Assembly: GCF_009017495.1 (NCBI RefSeq)
Contig: NZ_CP044991.1
Span: 51,049 to 115,048, forward strand
Source of the DNA: Deinococcus sp. AJ005
GTDB taxonomy: Bacteria > Deinococcota > Deinococci > Deinococcales > Deinococcaceae
Direction: 5' to 3'
Length of the DNA stretch: 64,000 nucleotides
Shown here: in pieces, positions 23,409 through 32,020 of the stretch
Position numbering within the stretch: position 1 is the first letter of the stretch
How the letters are laid out: each line of letters starts with the position of its first letter
The notes under the pieces: generated by a model
What the model saw: only the letters and a program-made list of their open reading frames with translations
Databases searched by the model: none
Told to the model about the DNA's origin: nothing
Program-made: the position numbers and the translations under genes

Positions 23409-25304
23409 CTAGAACTTCACGAGGTTCGGCAGCCACCCGGCTCCCTTGAGTGCGGGCGCTTTCTCCAGAATCAGGCCCACGATCTCTTTCTTGCTGGCCT
23501 TCATCAGTCCAACCGGGCGTAGCCCCTCGGGCATGGTCTGGATGAGCTGGTGCAGCGCGTCAACGGTGTAGCCGTCCAGATACGCGGCGCTGAGGGTAAA
23601 CCGCTCCTGCACGTCCCCGGTCACGTCCAACTGCTCGGCCAATTTCTTGACCCGGCGCGGCGTGTCGTTCAGGTTGTGTTCCCAGTCGCCTACCTGCTGG
23701 TGCGTCAGGTACGCGAACAGCTTCAAGAGGTCTTCGGTCTGGACTTCTGGCGCAGTCAACGCCTCTTGCACATCAAAGCCCATTCTCCGGTACGTCAGTC
23801 GCCCGCCCTCGTCGGTGGTGAAGACCGTCCCGAACGTCAGGGCCAAATCTGCGGCCAGAGCGCGGCCCTCACCTGTGAGCGGAACCTCTTTGACGCTCCG
23901 CAAGCTGATTTCCATTGCCCCGCCCCCACTGCGGCAGATGGTGGTCTTCGCCAGTGATTCGCAGGCCAGGGCGAGGCACATTCTTGGGTCCGTCGCCAGA
24001 TGCCCTTGAATCGCCTGAGCGCGCGTCTGGTGGGCTATGACGTGCGCGGCCTCCCTGATCTTCGGCCCACTGCTGGGGGACGTGGTGTGCGCGGCGCTGG
24101 CCGTGCTGCCCCCGGTCTCGCCCTCACCCGCTGCGGCTGCCTGGGCCTGCGCTGCTCTGGCCGCTTCCGCTTGCTCCCGCTTGAACGCCTGGGCGTCGGC
24201 ATGGCGCACATACAGGCTGCTCTGGGCGACTTTCCCAGTGGTGCTGCTGCAAATCAGGGCCAGATGGGGGGTCATGCCGTGCGGGGGCGTCACCCATTCA
24301 TTGGTCGGCAGGTTGGCATACGCACTCTCGACGGTCACGATTTCCACCTTGCCCCAGGTGCCGCGCTCCTCCTCCTCGGCCTTGAGGAGTTCCAGCGCCT
24401 CAAGCTGCTTGTTCAGCGCCGTCTTGTGGTCCGCGAACTTGGCGGGGAAGTCGCCCAGCATCCCCAGCCCGCCCTCCTCAATTCTCAGGCCGCTGGCCTC
24501 CACATCAAACCGGGCATTCTCCACGAGGAATGCCCCGGCCTTCACGAGATTCTTGAGGGTGGCGACGCTGTTGCCGTTGCGGGCGTGTTCGGTCAGCGAC
24601 TTTTTCATGGCCCCACTGGTGGTGGCAATGATCTTGGCCTGTTCCAGGTTGATTGCGCCCTCGTCCAGCAGCTTGCGGGCTTCCCGGCCCAAACCTGCGG
24701 CCAACTGCACCCGGCTTTTTACGGTGTTGACGTGCAGGCCGTACTTAACGGCGACATAATCCGCCGTGCGGCCCGCGCCGATCAGGGCTAAGAAGGCGTC
24801 GGCCTCCTCCATCGGGGTCATGTCCTGGCGCTGGCTGTTTTCCAGTGTTGCCACCTCGATCAGCTCGGCGTCGGTCATCTCCTCAACCCGGAACGGGACG
24901 GGGTAGGTATCGGTCACCTGATAGAACGCTTCTCCCATCACGGGGCGTCCGTTGGCGTCCTCTCCGGTCTGTACCTGCACGGTCAAGCCCTGCACCAGCA
25001 ACTCGACGGCCCGCTGGCGGCGTTCGCCTGCGGCCAGCTCCACCATGCCGCTTTCTTTGGCGCTGGGCCTGCCGATCAGGTTTTGCTCAATCCCGGTGCG
25101 GGTGACGTTCCCGGCCCCGTCAAACTTGGTGCGCCCGTAGATGCTGGCGGCAAGCTCTACCAATTTATCGTGGTCAAATCGCTTGCGCGGGTTGAGGCTG
25201 CTGCGGCGGGTGCGGCTGAACGGCACATTCACCACATCGGCGGCGGTCTCCGGGGTCACGAGACGAAGGGGGGCGGGGGTGGTCATCTGCTGGGCTGCGG
25301 TCAT
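23409..25304 (-). CDS. Large ParB-like DNA-binding protein
   Basis: A 631-residue protein. The N-terminal ParB/Srx domain includes LNPRKRFDHDKLVELAASI, GMVELAAGERRQRA (near 86-99) and TLENSQRQDMTPMEEADAF. Then comes a helix-turn-helix region (ADYVAVKYGLHVNTVKSR). The long C-terminal half, with Ala/Ser/Gly-rich linker, is not recognised. It is about twice the length of normal ParB. It is read from a strong promoter shared with other plasmid genes. Its role may be partition or plasmid-wide regulation. Confidence 0.8.
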   Translation of the reverse strand: MTAAQQMTTPAPLRLVTPETAADVVNVPFSRTRRSSLNPRKRFDHDKLVELAASIYGRTKFDGAGNVTRTGIEQNLIGRPSAKESGMVELAAGERRQRAVELLVQGLTVQVQTGEDANGRPVMGEAFYQVTDTYPVPFRVEEMTDAELIEVATLENSQRQDMTPMEEADAFLALIGAGRTADYVAVKYGLHVNTVKSRVQLAAGLGREARKLLDEGAINLEQAKIIATTSGAMKKSLTEHARNGNSVATLKNLVKAGAFLVENARFDVEASGLRIEEGGLGMLGDFPAKFADHKTALNKQLEALELLKAEEEERGTWGKVEIVTVESAYANLPTNEWVTPPHGMTPHLALICSSTTGKVAQSSLYVRHADAQAFKREQAEAARAAQAQAAAAGEGETGGSTASAAHTTSPSSGPKIREAAHVIAHQTRAQAIQGHLATDPRMCLALACESLAKTTICRSGGGAMEISLRSVKEVPLTGEGRALAADLALTFGTVFTTDEGGRLTYRRMGFDVQEALTAPEVQTEDLLKLFAYLTHQQVGDWEHNLNDTPRRVKKLAEQLDVTGDVQERFTLSAAYLDGYTVDALHQLIQTMPEGLRPVGLMKASKKEIVGLILEKAPALKGAGWLPNLVKF

Positions 25305-25314
25305 TTTTATTGCT

Positions 25315-25368
25315 CCTTACCTCTGTCTGAGGTAAGGATACTATACAGTATAAACTGTACTCTGTCAA
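25315..25368 (-). promoter_or_regulatory. Shared promoter/operator and leader, copy B
   Basis: On the minus strand: -35 TTGACA (25368-25363), 17-base spacer, -10 TATAGT (25345-25340). The operator-like ACAGTTTATACTGT (25358-25345) fills the spacer. Soon after the start point the RNA can form a nine-base stem (arms 25315-25323 and 25329-25337) whose 3' arm runs into AAGGAG before ATG 25304. Confidence 0.75.
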
Positions 25369-25407
25369 CTCTTTATGTATCTGGTAATGAGGCTCAATAG
25401 CAAGGGG

Positions 25408-25428
25408 AAAGCCGCGCTGAGCGCGGCT
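25408..25428 (-). terminator. Intrinsic terminator
   Basis: AGCCGCG-CTGAG-CGCGGCT hairpin followed on the minus strand by TTTCCCC. It lies between the small gene ending at 25476 and the promoter of the ParB-like gene. Confidence 0.6.
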
Positions 25429-25475
25429 CGTGGCCCTCGGCCCTGATTTACCGGCCTGTGGCTTTTCATTCGCGG

Positions 25476-25640
25476 TCAAGGATTCGGAGGGTGAAGCGGC
25501 GGCAGCCGATTGTGAAGGGTGGTCGCCGCTTCGCTGACCCGGTCATCCTCGTGGCAACACAGCTCTAGAGCGTCTAAAAGTCGCTGCATGTCCTGGGCGC
25601 ACTGCTTCATGTCGGTCATCAACGGGTCAACTTCAGGCAT
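25476..25640 (-). CDS. Small hypothetical protein, 54 aa
   Basis: A 54-residue frame that starts MPEVDPLMTDMKQCAQDMQR and has an ELCCHEDD motif. It is coupled to the previous gene by TGATG and is followed by a terminator. It is helical and acidic. No function assigned. Confidence 0.6.
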   Translation of the reverse strand: MPEVDPLMTDMKQCAQDMQRLLDALELCCHEDDRVSEAATTLHNRLPPLHPPNP

Positions 25641-25996
25641 CAGAACCGGGCAGCTTGGGCGAGAGCGGCGTAAAGCACGACGGCTTTTTTGAATGTCTCA
25701 AAGATCGCCTGACCTGCGGCGGTGACGCTCACTTCAGGCAGCGAGTTTTGGCTTTCCAGGTCGGCCAACGTCGCTTTTAACGAATCAAGGTGCCCCAGCA
25801 GATCAGCGCGGCGGTCGGGGTTGGGGTACAGGTCGCCGTACCTGCACTTGGCGTCAAGGTGATTTTCAATTCTCTGCGCGGCCTCCTGATCGCCTTGGCG
25901 CTGCAACCTGCGGGCGGCTCTGAGGTTGTGCGCGGCCACCCGGCGGCGCTGGCGCATTTTCTCAGCGTAGGTCTCCAGATCGGGGGTCAGAGTCAT
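25640..25996 (-). CDS. Hypothetical helical protein
   Basis: A 118-residue protein. The N-terminal half is rich in Arg (AEKMRQRRRVAAHNLRAARRLQRQ), suggesting nucleic-acid contact; the end is a hydrophobic helix. Overlaps the acidic gene before it by four bases and couples to the next by TGATG. No family recognised. Confidence 0.6.
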   Translation of the reverse strand: MTLTPDLETYAEKMRQRRRVAAHNLRAARRLQRQGDQEAAQRIENHLDAKCRYGDLYPNPDRRADLLGHLDSLKATLADLESQNSLPEVSVTAAGQAIFETFKKAVVLYAALAQAARF

Positions 25997-26199
25997 TGCT
26001 CGTCCTCCAGCTCGTCTAGTGGGTCAGGTAAGTGGGCGTCGTCGTCCTGCTCGGCGTCGGCGTCCTCGTCGCAGTTGGCAGACTCTGGCAGCAGTGGGGC
26101 GCGCAGCTCGGCGGCGGCGGCCTCGAAGTTGATCTCCTCGCGGTCATAGGGTCCGCTGGTGATCTCGTCGTCGTACAGTTCGTCGGCGCTGTAGAACAT
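25993..26199 (-). CDS. Small very acidic protein
   Basis: A 68-residue protein from ATG 26199 with AAGGAG six bases upstream. About one third of its residues are Asp or Glu, with an NCDEDADAEQDDDAH run. Such charge is seen in DNA-mimic or antitoxin proteins, but nothing else supports that here. The longer frame to 26358 is not supported. Confidence 0.6.
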   Translation of the reverse strand: MFYSADELYDDEITSGPYDREEINFEAAAAELRAPLLPESANCDEDADAEQDDDAHLPDPLDELEDEQ

Positions 26200-26209
26200 G
26201 GTCACTCCT

Positions 26210-26392
26210 TTAATCGAAACACCCGCAGCTTTCCGGGTCGCGTGAACCGCAGTACGGGCAGTCGGTGAGGGTGGGGAAGTCGGGCGCGGCCTCCAGCTCG
26301 GCGGGAGGGTCAAACTCTGCCGGGGCGTCGGCGTCTGGGCAGCGCTCGTCGCATTCAAGTTCGGGGGGCAAGTCGTACAGGGTCCAGTGCAT
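26210..26392 (-). CDS. Small zinc-ribbon-like acidic protein
   Basis: A 60-residue protein from ATG 26392 (GGAGG ten bases upstream). It begins MHWTLYDLPPELECDERCPD and ends CPYCGSRDPESCGCFD, a Cys-rich tail that may bind zinc. Next to the other acidic gene in the same operon. Function unknown. Confidence 0.55.
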   Translation of the reverse strand: MHWTLYDLPPELECDERCPDADAPAEFDPPAELEAAPDFPTLTDCPYCGSRDPESCGCFD

Positions 26393-26420
26393 CGGCGGCG
26401 GTCCTCCAGTGGGGGAGAGT

Positions 26421-26442
26421 GGCCCCGCGTCCAAGCGGGGCC
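26421..26442. other. GC hairpin within operon
   Basis: GGCCCCGC/GCGGGGCC arms and a six-base loop, between the genes ending at 26450 and starting at 26392. No T-run. Similar in form to the hairpin at 22749-22771. Confidence 0.4.
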
Positions 26443-26449
26443 GGGCGTC

Positions 26450-26935
26450 TTAGAGCGTGTGCAGTGGGCGCAACTTCTCTCTGGTGCGCCCGGTGAACAT
26501 CTGCGCGTCGTCTTCGCTGAACAGATACAGGGTCATGCCGGGGACCATGCCGAGAACGCGGTCAGGGGCAATGCTGAGGGTGTAGGCATCGGGGTCTTGG
26601 AGAGTGGAATAGATGCGGCGGGGCTGGCTGGTGGGCGGCAGCAGCAGCGCCTTCTGATCGAAGTGCAGGTTGGTGTGTTCGGCGGCGGCTTCCTGGGCCT
26701 TGTCCTGCCAGTTCGCGGCGTACATCAGACCCACGATGAGGGCATACGCGGCGTCCTTCGCGGCCCACATCTGCTGATGGCCCTGGGTCATGGTGGCCTG
26801 ATCGTTTTTCAGGTTGCCCACTGCGCCGCGCACGGCTTCGGTGGCAAAGGTGTGGCGCAACTGCCGGTAAGCAGCGGCGGCTGGGGCGTTCTCTCGGAAG
26901 ATGCTTTTGACCTTTTCGTAAGTGCTGATCGTCAT
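26450..26935 (-). CDS. Hypothetical protein, first gene of operon
   Basis: A 161-residue protein from ATG 26935, preceded by the shared leader and AAGGAG. Mostly helical N-terminal two thirds, then a strand-rich end (DRVLGMVPGMTLYLFSEDD). No family recognised. It heads an operon of five small genes that ends at the terminator near 25408. Confidence 0.6.
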   Translation of the reverse strand: MTISTYEKVKSIFRENAPAAAAYRQLRHTFATEAVRGAVGNLKNDQATMTQGHQQMWAAKDAAYALIVGLMYAANWQDKAQEAAAEHTNLHFDQKALLLPPTSQPRRIYSTLQDPDAYTLSIAPDRVLGMVPGMTLYLFSEDDAQMFTGRTREKLRPLHTL

Positions 26936-26942
26936 TTTGGCG

Positions 26943-26998
26943 CTCCTTCCCTCTGTCTGAGGTAAAGACATTCTACAGTTTAAGCTGTTTTATGTCAA
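26943..26998 (-). promoter_or_regulatory. Shared promoter/operator and leader, copy C
   Basis: On the minus strand: -35 TTGACA (26998-26993), 17-base spacer, -10 TAGAAT (26975-26970). Operator-like ACAGCTTAAACTGT is at 26988-26975. The leader again has CCTC-AGACA-GAGG followed by GAAGGAGC before ATG 26935. Confidence 0.7.
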
Positions 26999-27000
26999 CA

Positions 27001-27930
27001 CTTGGGACAGAGTATTAAGGTGCGTTTATGCCGTCCCTGTCGGCTTTTCTCTCGCCTCGCACACGGCCCACACGTCGCCCCCTCCGGGCGTCGTGTGCCG
27101 CCCCTGGCGGCGCGGCTACCCCCGTCTTTCCTGATCGCCCCGCCCCGCTCCTGGGCCTGCTCTTCCCCCCTGCTTTGTGCTGGTGCTGCTGTCAAGCTGG
27201 GCCGCTTGAAGCGGCCCAAGGCCGTAACCCGGCGCAGTTCGCCGGGTTTGACAGCTTCCTGACCGCCCCTCGATCCTGTGGCCGCAGGCCAGCCGGAAAA
27301 ATGTTTGGGGCCGTTTCCAACATTTTCCGGCTGGCCGATAAGCCCTTTCCGGGTTCTGATCTTTTGATCTGTTCAAAAAGAACGTGCGGCCCCTGGCCGC
27401 TCCCTTCATCCTTTGTCCCTGCCGCGCTCGGCTCGGACGACGGGCCGCCCCGAGACCGACGACGGGCGCGGCCCTCCTGCCGTGACCAGCGGGACGGCGG
27501 GCAGAGACGCTGCGCGGCCCCTGGGCCGCTCCCTCTTTTTCGGTGTGCCCCTCAGCGCCGAATAAGCCTCGTCAGGGGCGCAGTGCAGCTTGCGGCAGCA
27601 TCACCCGGAGGGTGAGCCACCATCTGTTGCCCCTTCCATCGGCACATGCCCTACCGTCCCTTCCAGTTTGGAGAGGGACTGGAATGCGGTAAGAAATCCA
27701 GCGGCATGACGCGAGGAATGCCGCCGTGTTGGATTTCTGGTTTCCCGGCGCTCCCCAGCCGGGAAAACCGCATGGAAGGCCGCGCCAACGGCGCACCCAA
27801 CCCACCGTCGCCGAGAGAATGAAACACACCCGCCCTGACGCCTTCTCCAGAATCAAGAAGTCATGCCCTGGCCCCAGGCATTCGCCCGCCCCGCCTGCAC
27901 CGTCGCCCTGGTGCTGATCTTTGTTTCTCG
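27001..27930. other. Gene-free, hairpin-rich region
   Basis: No convincing protein frame on either strand: the open frames are Arg/Pro/Ala-rich shadows. Instead there is a row of strong inverted repeats: 27199-27217 (GGGCCGCTT arms), 27226-27248 (AACCCGGCG arms), 27287-27336, 27661-27684 (TTCCAGT arms), an imperfect GAAATCCA/TGGATTTC pair near 27694-27736, and 27739-27769 (GGTTTCCCGGC arms). The motif GCGGCCCCTGG(G)CCGCTCCCT also occurs twice, near 27388 and 27515. It could be a replication origin, a structured RNA or a relic. Confidence 0.5.
27287..27336. repeat. Long inverted repeat, 18-bp stem
   Basis: GGCCAGCCGGAAAA(A)TGTT and its reverse complement face each other across a 13-base loop (27306-27318); one bulged A is the only fault. 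It is the strongest hairpin in the gene-free region. Confidence 0.7.
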
Positions 27931-28401
27931 TTAACTTCGCCAGGGTCCCCAAAAGGTTTCTACGTCGGGAGCAGGGTGCCCATTGGCACGGAGAGCGGCC
28001 ACAATCTGGCCACGGTGGTAGGCATCGTGTACCAGCATATGCACCGGGAGCAACTCGTCAGCGGCATGTGGCAACCGGTCAACTGGTCCACCCGCGAGGA
28101 CCTCCTCAATCAGGCTTTCTTCCGCGCCGAGCCACACCTCACGTACATGGCGCAAAAATGCATGATCTGAGTCTTGACCATTCCAGGCGGGGAGTGAGGC
28201 ACGGAGCGCGCTGGCCCGGTCAGCGTTCAAATGAGCCAACCACTTACACACGTCGAGGGCGAGGTGCTGAAGATGTTGTCCAATCGGCATTCCAGCCGGC
28301 ACGGCTGCAAGGAGGGCATGCACGGGGATCACGTCGAGAAGGGCCGCGTTGGCTCCCATGTTCCGCGTCCACGCTTCACGGAGGAGTTCTGGCGTCTGCA
28401 T
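27931..28401 (-). CDS. DinB-family protein
   Basis: A 156-residue four-helix protein of the DinB/YfiT type. The likely metal ligands are His in the helix around GQHLQHLALDV and the C-terminal HDAYHRGQI motif, which is a family hallmark. Members include thiol transferases, but most have unknown substrates; they are expanded in Deinococcus and Bacillus. It stands alone beside the gene-free region. Confidence 0.8.
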   Translation of the reverse strand: MQTPELLREAWTRNMGANAALLDVIPVHALLAAVPAGMPIGQHLQHLALDVCKWLAHLNADRASALRASLPAWNGQDSDHAFLRHVREVWLGAEESLIEEVLAGGPVDRLPHAADELLPVHMLVHDAYHRGQIVAALRANGHPAPDVETFWGPWRS

Positions 28402-28712
28402 ACGTCAAGGTAGCGTGCCGCGTTCCAAGGCCGTGGCTCAGGGCCAGCCCAGACCGCTGCGGAACCTGGCCTCGCTGGCGGACTCTCTGGGACAGATTCC
28501 TGAGCGCAGGTTCTGGTCCCGAGTCTCAGGGCGTCTTGCTCAGGGAGAGACCGCCACCACCGTTGCGGCCTCCCCGGCACGCAGACCGTCAACGTCCGGC
28601 GAACCCTCCACGTCGTCGCCCTGGTGCCACCCTCTGCCCCCCTGATGTTGACCCTGGCCCCCCCCTCTAAAACGAAAAGACCCGCCTGAGCGGGGATTGG
28701 GTGCAAGTGATT
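28402..28712. other. Intergenic stretch, terminator only
   Basis: I see no supported gene here. The only clear element is the terminator at its right end, listed separately. Confidence 0.5.
28664..28694 (-). terminator. Terminator of the VirB operon
   Basis: CCCGC-CTGA-GCGGG hairpin; reading minus it is followed by TCTTTTCGTTTT. It lies just downstream of the last gene of the minus-strand secretion operon, which ends at 28713. Confidence 0.75.
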
Positions 28713-28988
28713 TTATCGGCGGTGATAATACGAACTGTTTTCTTCATCACTCCAGATCCGGTGATAGGGACGGCGTGAGGATGCCTTGCTCGTGGCCGCA
28801 TCTGCCGCACCACCAGCCACGCCGCCAAGAAACCCTCCAATCACATAAATAAGCATCGGCAAAAATATAATAAAAGCCTTGAAGGTATATTTCAATGCCA
28901 TAAAGCTGTAAACCACAATAAATACAGTAACTACTTTAATAGTTCGCCAGATGAACAGTAGGACTTTGACAACATCAGCCCTGGTCAT
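28713..28988 (-). CDS. Small membrane protein, end of T4SS operon
   Basis: A 91-residue protein with two hydrophobic segments (about 8-30 and 36-62), a GGFLGGVAGG glycine stretch and a charged, Tyr-rich tail. AT-rich like the genes upstream. It is the last gene of the secretion operon, nine bases after the ATPase gene. No family recognised. Confidence 0.6.
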   Translation of the reverse strand: MTRADVVKVLLFIWRTIKVVTVFIVVYSFMALKYTFKAFIIFLPMLIYVIGGFLGGVAGGAADAATSKASSRRPYHRIWSDEENSSYYHRR

Positions 28989-28997
28989 ACTCTCCTC

Positions 28998-30035
28998 CTA
29001 ATTCTTATCAGATGCACTTAACTGTGCATCTCTAACCCCGAAAGGATCTTGTTCCTCAGCGGTCAAAGAAGCGGTTGGCACTGCTGGTACTGGCTTCAGC
29101 TCTGGCTCTGGCCCACGTTCCTCAATCCTGGCATTGATGGTCTCCAAGGGCTGAGGCTCCCGCCCCGCACTGACATCTTCGACAGCCTGGCGCAAGTCGT
29201 ACAGGTCATAGACCCCAATCTCACGCACCACCAGACCCCAGTAAAACAGCGCTGTGGGATAAAACAGCGGCTCCAGCGCCGTGTTCTTAATGATCTCCGT
29301 GATGTTATCGCCGTGGGTGGTAGCAATGAAACTGGCCTTGACGCTGAGGTCCTTGACGGTCTCCGCCTCCAGCCGGGTTTGCAACTCGTCAATGGCAACG
29401 TAATGCGCCGAGTTGTTGGCGATGGCCTCCAACATGACCTTATGCTGCTCGGCCTTCACAGGGACAAAGTAACGGTCTGCCTCTCCGATGCCGGGATGCG
29501 GCGTGCGCCCGTCACCTGCAACCTCGTTGGACGTGTCCACCACCGTCAGGTTGGCGTCGTACTTCTCGGCGGCAATACGGATGTAGTCACGCAGCAGCGT
29601 ACTCTTGCCCTTCCCGGCCATGCCCATGATCAGCATCGAGGGGTTGATCTCCACGCATTTCCTCAGCAGCTCGGCCACCCCCACATAGAAGCGGGCCACG
29701 CGGATATTGAAACCATCTGTGCCTTTCCCGTCGGCGCTGGGAATGCGGCTGATGCGGTGGCCGGTGCCATCAATCCCGGCGCGGTTGTCGTCGCGGATGT
29801 GGTCAATGCGGCTGCGGAGGTCCGTCAGGTGGTTCTGGCCGATGACCAGTTCAGGGTACTGGTGCCACTGGCCGCCGTGCTTGATCTTGAGTGGGCGGCC
29901 AAAGCGCAGCTTGACTTCTTCTGTGTCGCTGATGACGGCGGCCAGCTCTAGACGAAGATCAGCAGGGAGAATGCGGAGGAGCTTTGCATAATCCTGCTGA
30001 ATCCGGTTGTTCACTTCCTCCGGCGTAAAAAGCAT
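28998..30035 (-). CDS. SpoIIIAA/Ycf45-like secretion ATPase
   Basis: A 345-residue AAA ATPase. The start resembles SpoIIIAA (LRILPADLRLELAAV, then EVKLRFGRPLKI). The P-loop is GMAGKGKST; then DTSNEVAGDGRTPHPGIGEADR, QHKVMLEAIANN and YVAIDELQTRLEAE, followed by IATTHGD, all family marks. SpoIIIAA is distantly related to VirB11/GspE secretion ATPases. In this operon no standard VirB11 is seen, so it may supply that function. Tail is disordered. Confidence 0.8.
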   Translation of the reverse strand: MLFTPEEVNNRIQQDYAKLLRILPADLRLELAAVISDTEEVKLRFGRPLKIKHGGQWHQYPELVIGQNHLTDLRSRIDHIRDDNRAGIDGTGHRISRIPSADGKGTDGFNIRVARFYVGVAELLRKCVEINPSMLIMGMAGKGKSTLLRDYIRIAAEKYDANLTVVDTSNEVAGDGRTPHPGIGEADRYFVPVKAEQHKVMLEAIANNSAHYVAIDELQTRLEAETVKDLSVKASFIATTHGDNITEIIKNTALEPLFYPTALFYWGLVVREIGVYDLYDLRQAVEDVSAGREPQPLETINARIEERGPEPELKPVPAVPTASLTAEEQDPFGVRDAQLSASDKN

Positions 30036-30037
30036 GG

Positions 30038-30316
30038 CTACTTGACCGGGCGCAGGGGCACGCTGTTCTCCAGGATTTCCTCTAGCAGTTCATTGGTGAT
30101 CCGCTGCTCCTCGCGCGTGGTCAGCTTGAGGCGCATGTTCAGTGAAAATCCAATGGTGATCAAGAGGATCAGCAGCCCCTTGGCGTCATAAATCGCCAGG
30201 GCGAACGCGGCCAGGTTGAGCAGGGTCAGAAAAATGTAGTAGGCGCTGAACTTAAAATCAAAACGCCTGGCAACTTTCCCAACCATCGTGCGGTCAATCA
30301 AATCCTGATTTATCAT
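30038..30316 (-). CDS. Small membrane protein of T4SS operon
   Basis: A 92-residue protein with two hydrophobic segments (about 25-45 and 48-60) and a charged C-terminal helix (TREEQRITNELLEEILE). It overlaps the previous gene by four bases (ATGA). The size and two-helix plan are like VirB3-type or coupling subunits, but no clear family match. Confidence 0.6.
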   Translation of the reverse strand: MINQDLIDRTMVGKVARRFDFKFSAYYIFLTLLNLAAFALAIYDAKGLLILLITIGFSLNMRLKLTTREEQRITNELLEEILENSVPLRPVK

Positions 30317-30807
30317 TTTAACACCTGCTTTAATCTGTCTAGGGCTTCGTATTGCGTAATCCGCGTATTCTTGCCTGTGGCTTTATTGAACCAGAGAAGC
30401 ATATTATTAATTTCTTGAACGCTCAGGCGCTCCATATTCGGATTGGGAACTTTGCCTAAATTTCTACCTTTCCATCCTTGATTATCAATAATGATAATTC
30501 CATCCGCAGCAGGCGTTTGAACTTCATAGATTGGAACATTGATGACTGCTAAAGAGAGGATGGTGCTTTTTGCGAGGTAATTATAATATTGAATCGTAAC
30601 CAATTTGACCTTGGTATTCCGCACTCTGTCCAGATAAGTCTGGCGGATACTATTGGCAAGATGGATGTCAAAGATAGTGGGCGCAAAGATCAAAACACGT
30701 CCATGAGATGATACTTCCAGCGCCTCCAGCATTCTTTCGTACTCGCTGTTTTGGGCGGAGGATACCGAGCTGCACAATCCAGCAAGAATGAGAAGACACT
30801 TTCTCAT
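30313..30807 (-). CDS. Secreted PLD-like protein
   Basis: A 164-residue protein from ATG 30807 with a signal sequence (CLLILAGLCSSVSSAQ). The mature part resembles half of a phospholipase-D-type fold: RVLIFAPTIFD, a middle VKLVTIQYYNYL strand, NVPIYEVQ, then GIIIIDNQGWKG. The HxK catalytic motif is not seen. A similar secreted protein is at 44193 in the other conjugation block. Perhaps a structural part of the transfer machine. Confidence 0.55.
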   Translation of the reverse strand: MRKCLLILAGLCSSVSSAQNSEYERMLEALEVSSHGRVLIFAPTIFDIHLANSIRQTYLDRVRNTKVKLVTIQYYNYLAKSTILSLAVINVPIYEVQTPAADGIIIIDNQGWKGRNLGKVPNPNMERLSVQEINNMLLWFNKATGKNTRITQYEALDRLKQVLK

Positions 30808-30811
30808 AGAA

Positions 30812-32020
30812 TCAGCCGCCGCCCTTGCTGACTGCTCCAGCATAGGAAGCAACACCACCAAGGATTGTTGTCAGAAAGTTGACTGCCGCACCCATGAAAA
30901 TCATAGCGGCAAGGAAGTAAATAATTGACAGGACAATTTGCATAATCGCGCCACTGATGGAATCAAGAAGCTGAGCGCCAATATCAACAAAGCTATCAAG
31001 ATAGCCACCCAACTTTCCCGCAACAGCGCTGTATGCCCTACCAATCACATTTGCCGACTTTTCATCGGTACAGTCCACACTTTCTCCATCTGTGGCAGAC
31101 GCGGCTCTGGCTTTACATGCGGCCATTTCTTGGCGGGTCTGCTCGTAAAAATCTTCCTCGACAAGTCCAGCTCCAGCACGGTCCCAATTGGCAGCAAATC
31201 CACTCTGCGAGATAAATGCCTTGGTGGCTTCGGCGGGTTTGATAAAAGCCCGGTCAATCGCACTGTAAGCCAGCAGGGGAATCATAGCCGTAACGATGAT
31301 GGCTCCCAGCGTACTGCTGACGCAGGCCCAAATCGCTGTCGTCTGTCCCCACATCGTAAATGCAATCGCCAGTGGCAATACGTAACCGACAGCAAGAACA
31401 ATAAACCCAGCAATAGCAATAATACTGGCATACATAACGGTAAATCCAGAGAGGGCGATAGCCCCAGCCCCAATACGAGATCCCGTTTTGGCGAGAACTT
31501 TGGTGCTGCTCTTAAGAGCAGCACCTGTGCCAAGAGCTTTAGCGCCGTAGGCCGCTGCCGTGGTTCCCATAGTCGCCACTTCTGCAACCGTGCCAATCAT
31601 ACTCGCCATTTGAGTACCAGCATCATCAATTTTTTTATTGAGGTCTTTGGTGAACATCCCATTGGAAGCAGTGTAAGTGGCATTCCATGAGATAATCACA
31701 CCTTGATGGATAACACTGACAAGGGTGAGCATGATGGAGACGCAGACGGCCTGAATAATTGTTGCACGCATTTCTTTGTAGTTATTCCGCCCAAGTCCTT
31801 TCCAAAGCTGAAAAAAGAATCCCGCAATAGCGATAGCAGACGCCAGCTTTTTAATATTCGGGCCAATGCCCGACTGCTTTAATTTCAAATTGAGATCATT
31901 GACCATTTCGAGAGGATTGCCCATAAAAACTTTCTGGTAGGTGTCAAACGTGCCCGCATCTGCCATACCTATCAAAGCCAGGAACAGCAAAGGAACGAGA
32001 AAGCGAGAGAGTTTCATCAA
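30812..32020 (-). CDS. VirB6-like polytopic membrane protein
   Basis: A 402-residue protein with a signal-like first helix and about six more hydrophobic segments, five of them between residues 60 and 250 and one or two at the end. A Cys-containing region (about 300-330) lies outside the membrane. Size, topology and place after VirB5-like match VirB6/TrbL, the inner-membrane channel of type IV secretion. Sequence identity of such proteins is too low to be certain. Confidence 0.6.
   Translation of the reverse strand: MMKLSRFLVPLLFLALIGMADAGTFDTYQKVFMGNPLEMVNDLNLKLKQSGIGPNIKKLASAIAIAGFFFQLWKGLGRNNYKEMRATIIQAVCVSIMLTLVSVIHQGVIISWNATYTASNGMFTKDLNKKIDDAGTQMASMIGTVAEVATMGTTAAAYGAKALGTGAALKSSTKVLAKTGSRIGAGAIALSGFTVMYASIIAIAGFIVLAVGYVLPLAIAFTMWGQTTAIWACVSSTLGAIIVTAMIPLLAYSAIDRAFIKPAEATKAFISQSGFAANWDRAGAGLVEEDFYEQTRQEMAACKARAASATDGESVDCTDEKSANVIGRAYSAVAGKLGGYLDSFVDIGAQLLDSISGAIMQIVLSIIYFLAAMIFMGAAVNFLTTILGGVASYAGAVSKGGG

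Noticed and set aside
27028..27615. 195-residue open frame in the hairpin-rich region
   Set aside because: Composition is Arg/Pro/Ala/Cys-rich without pattern, and the frame runs through strong inverted repeats; it is best read as non-coding.
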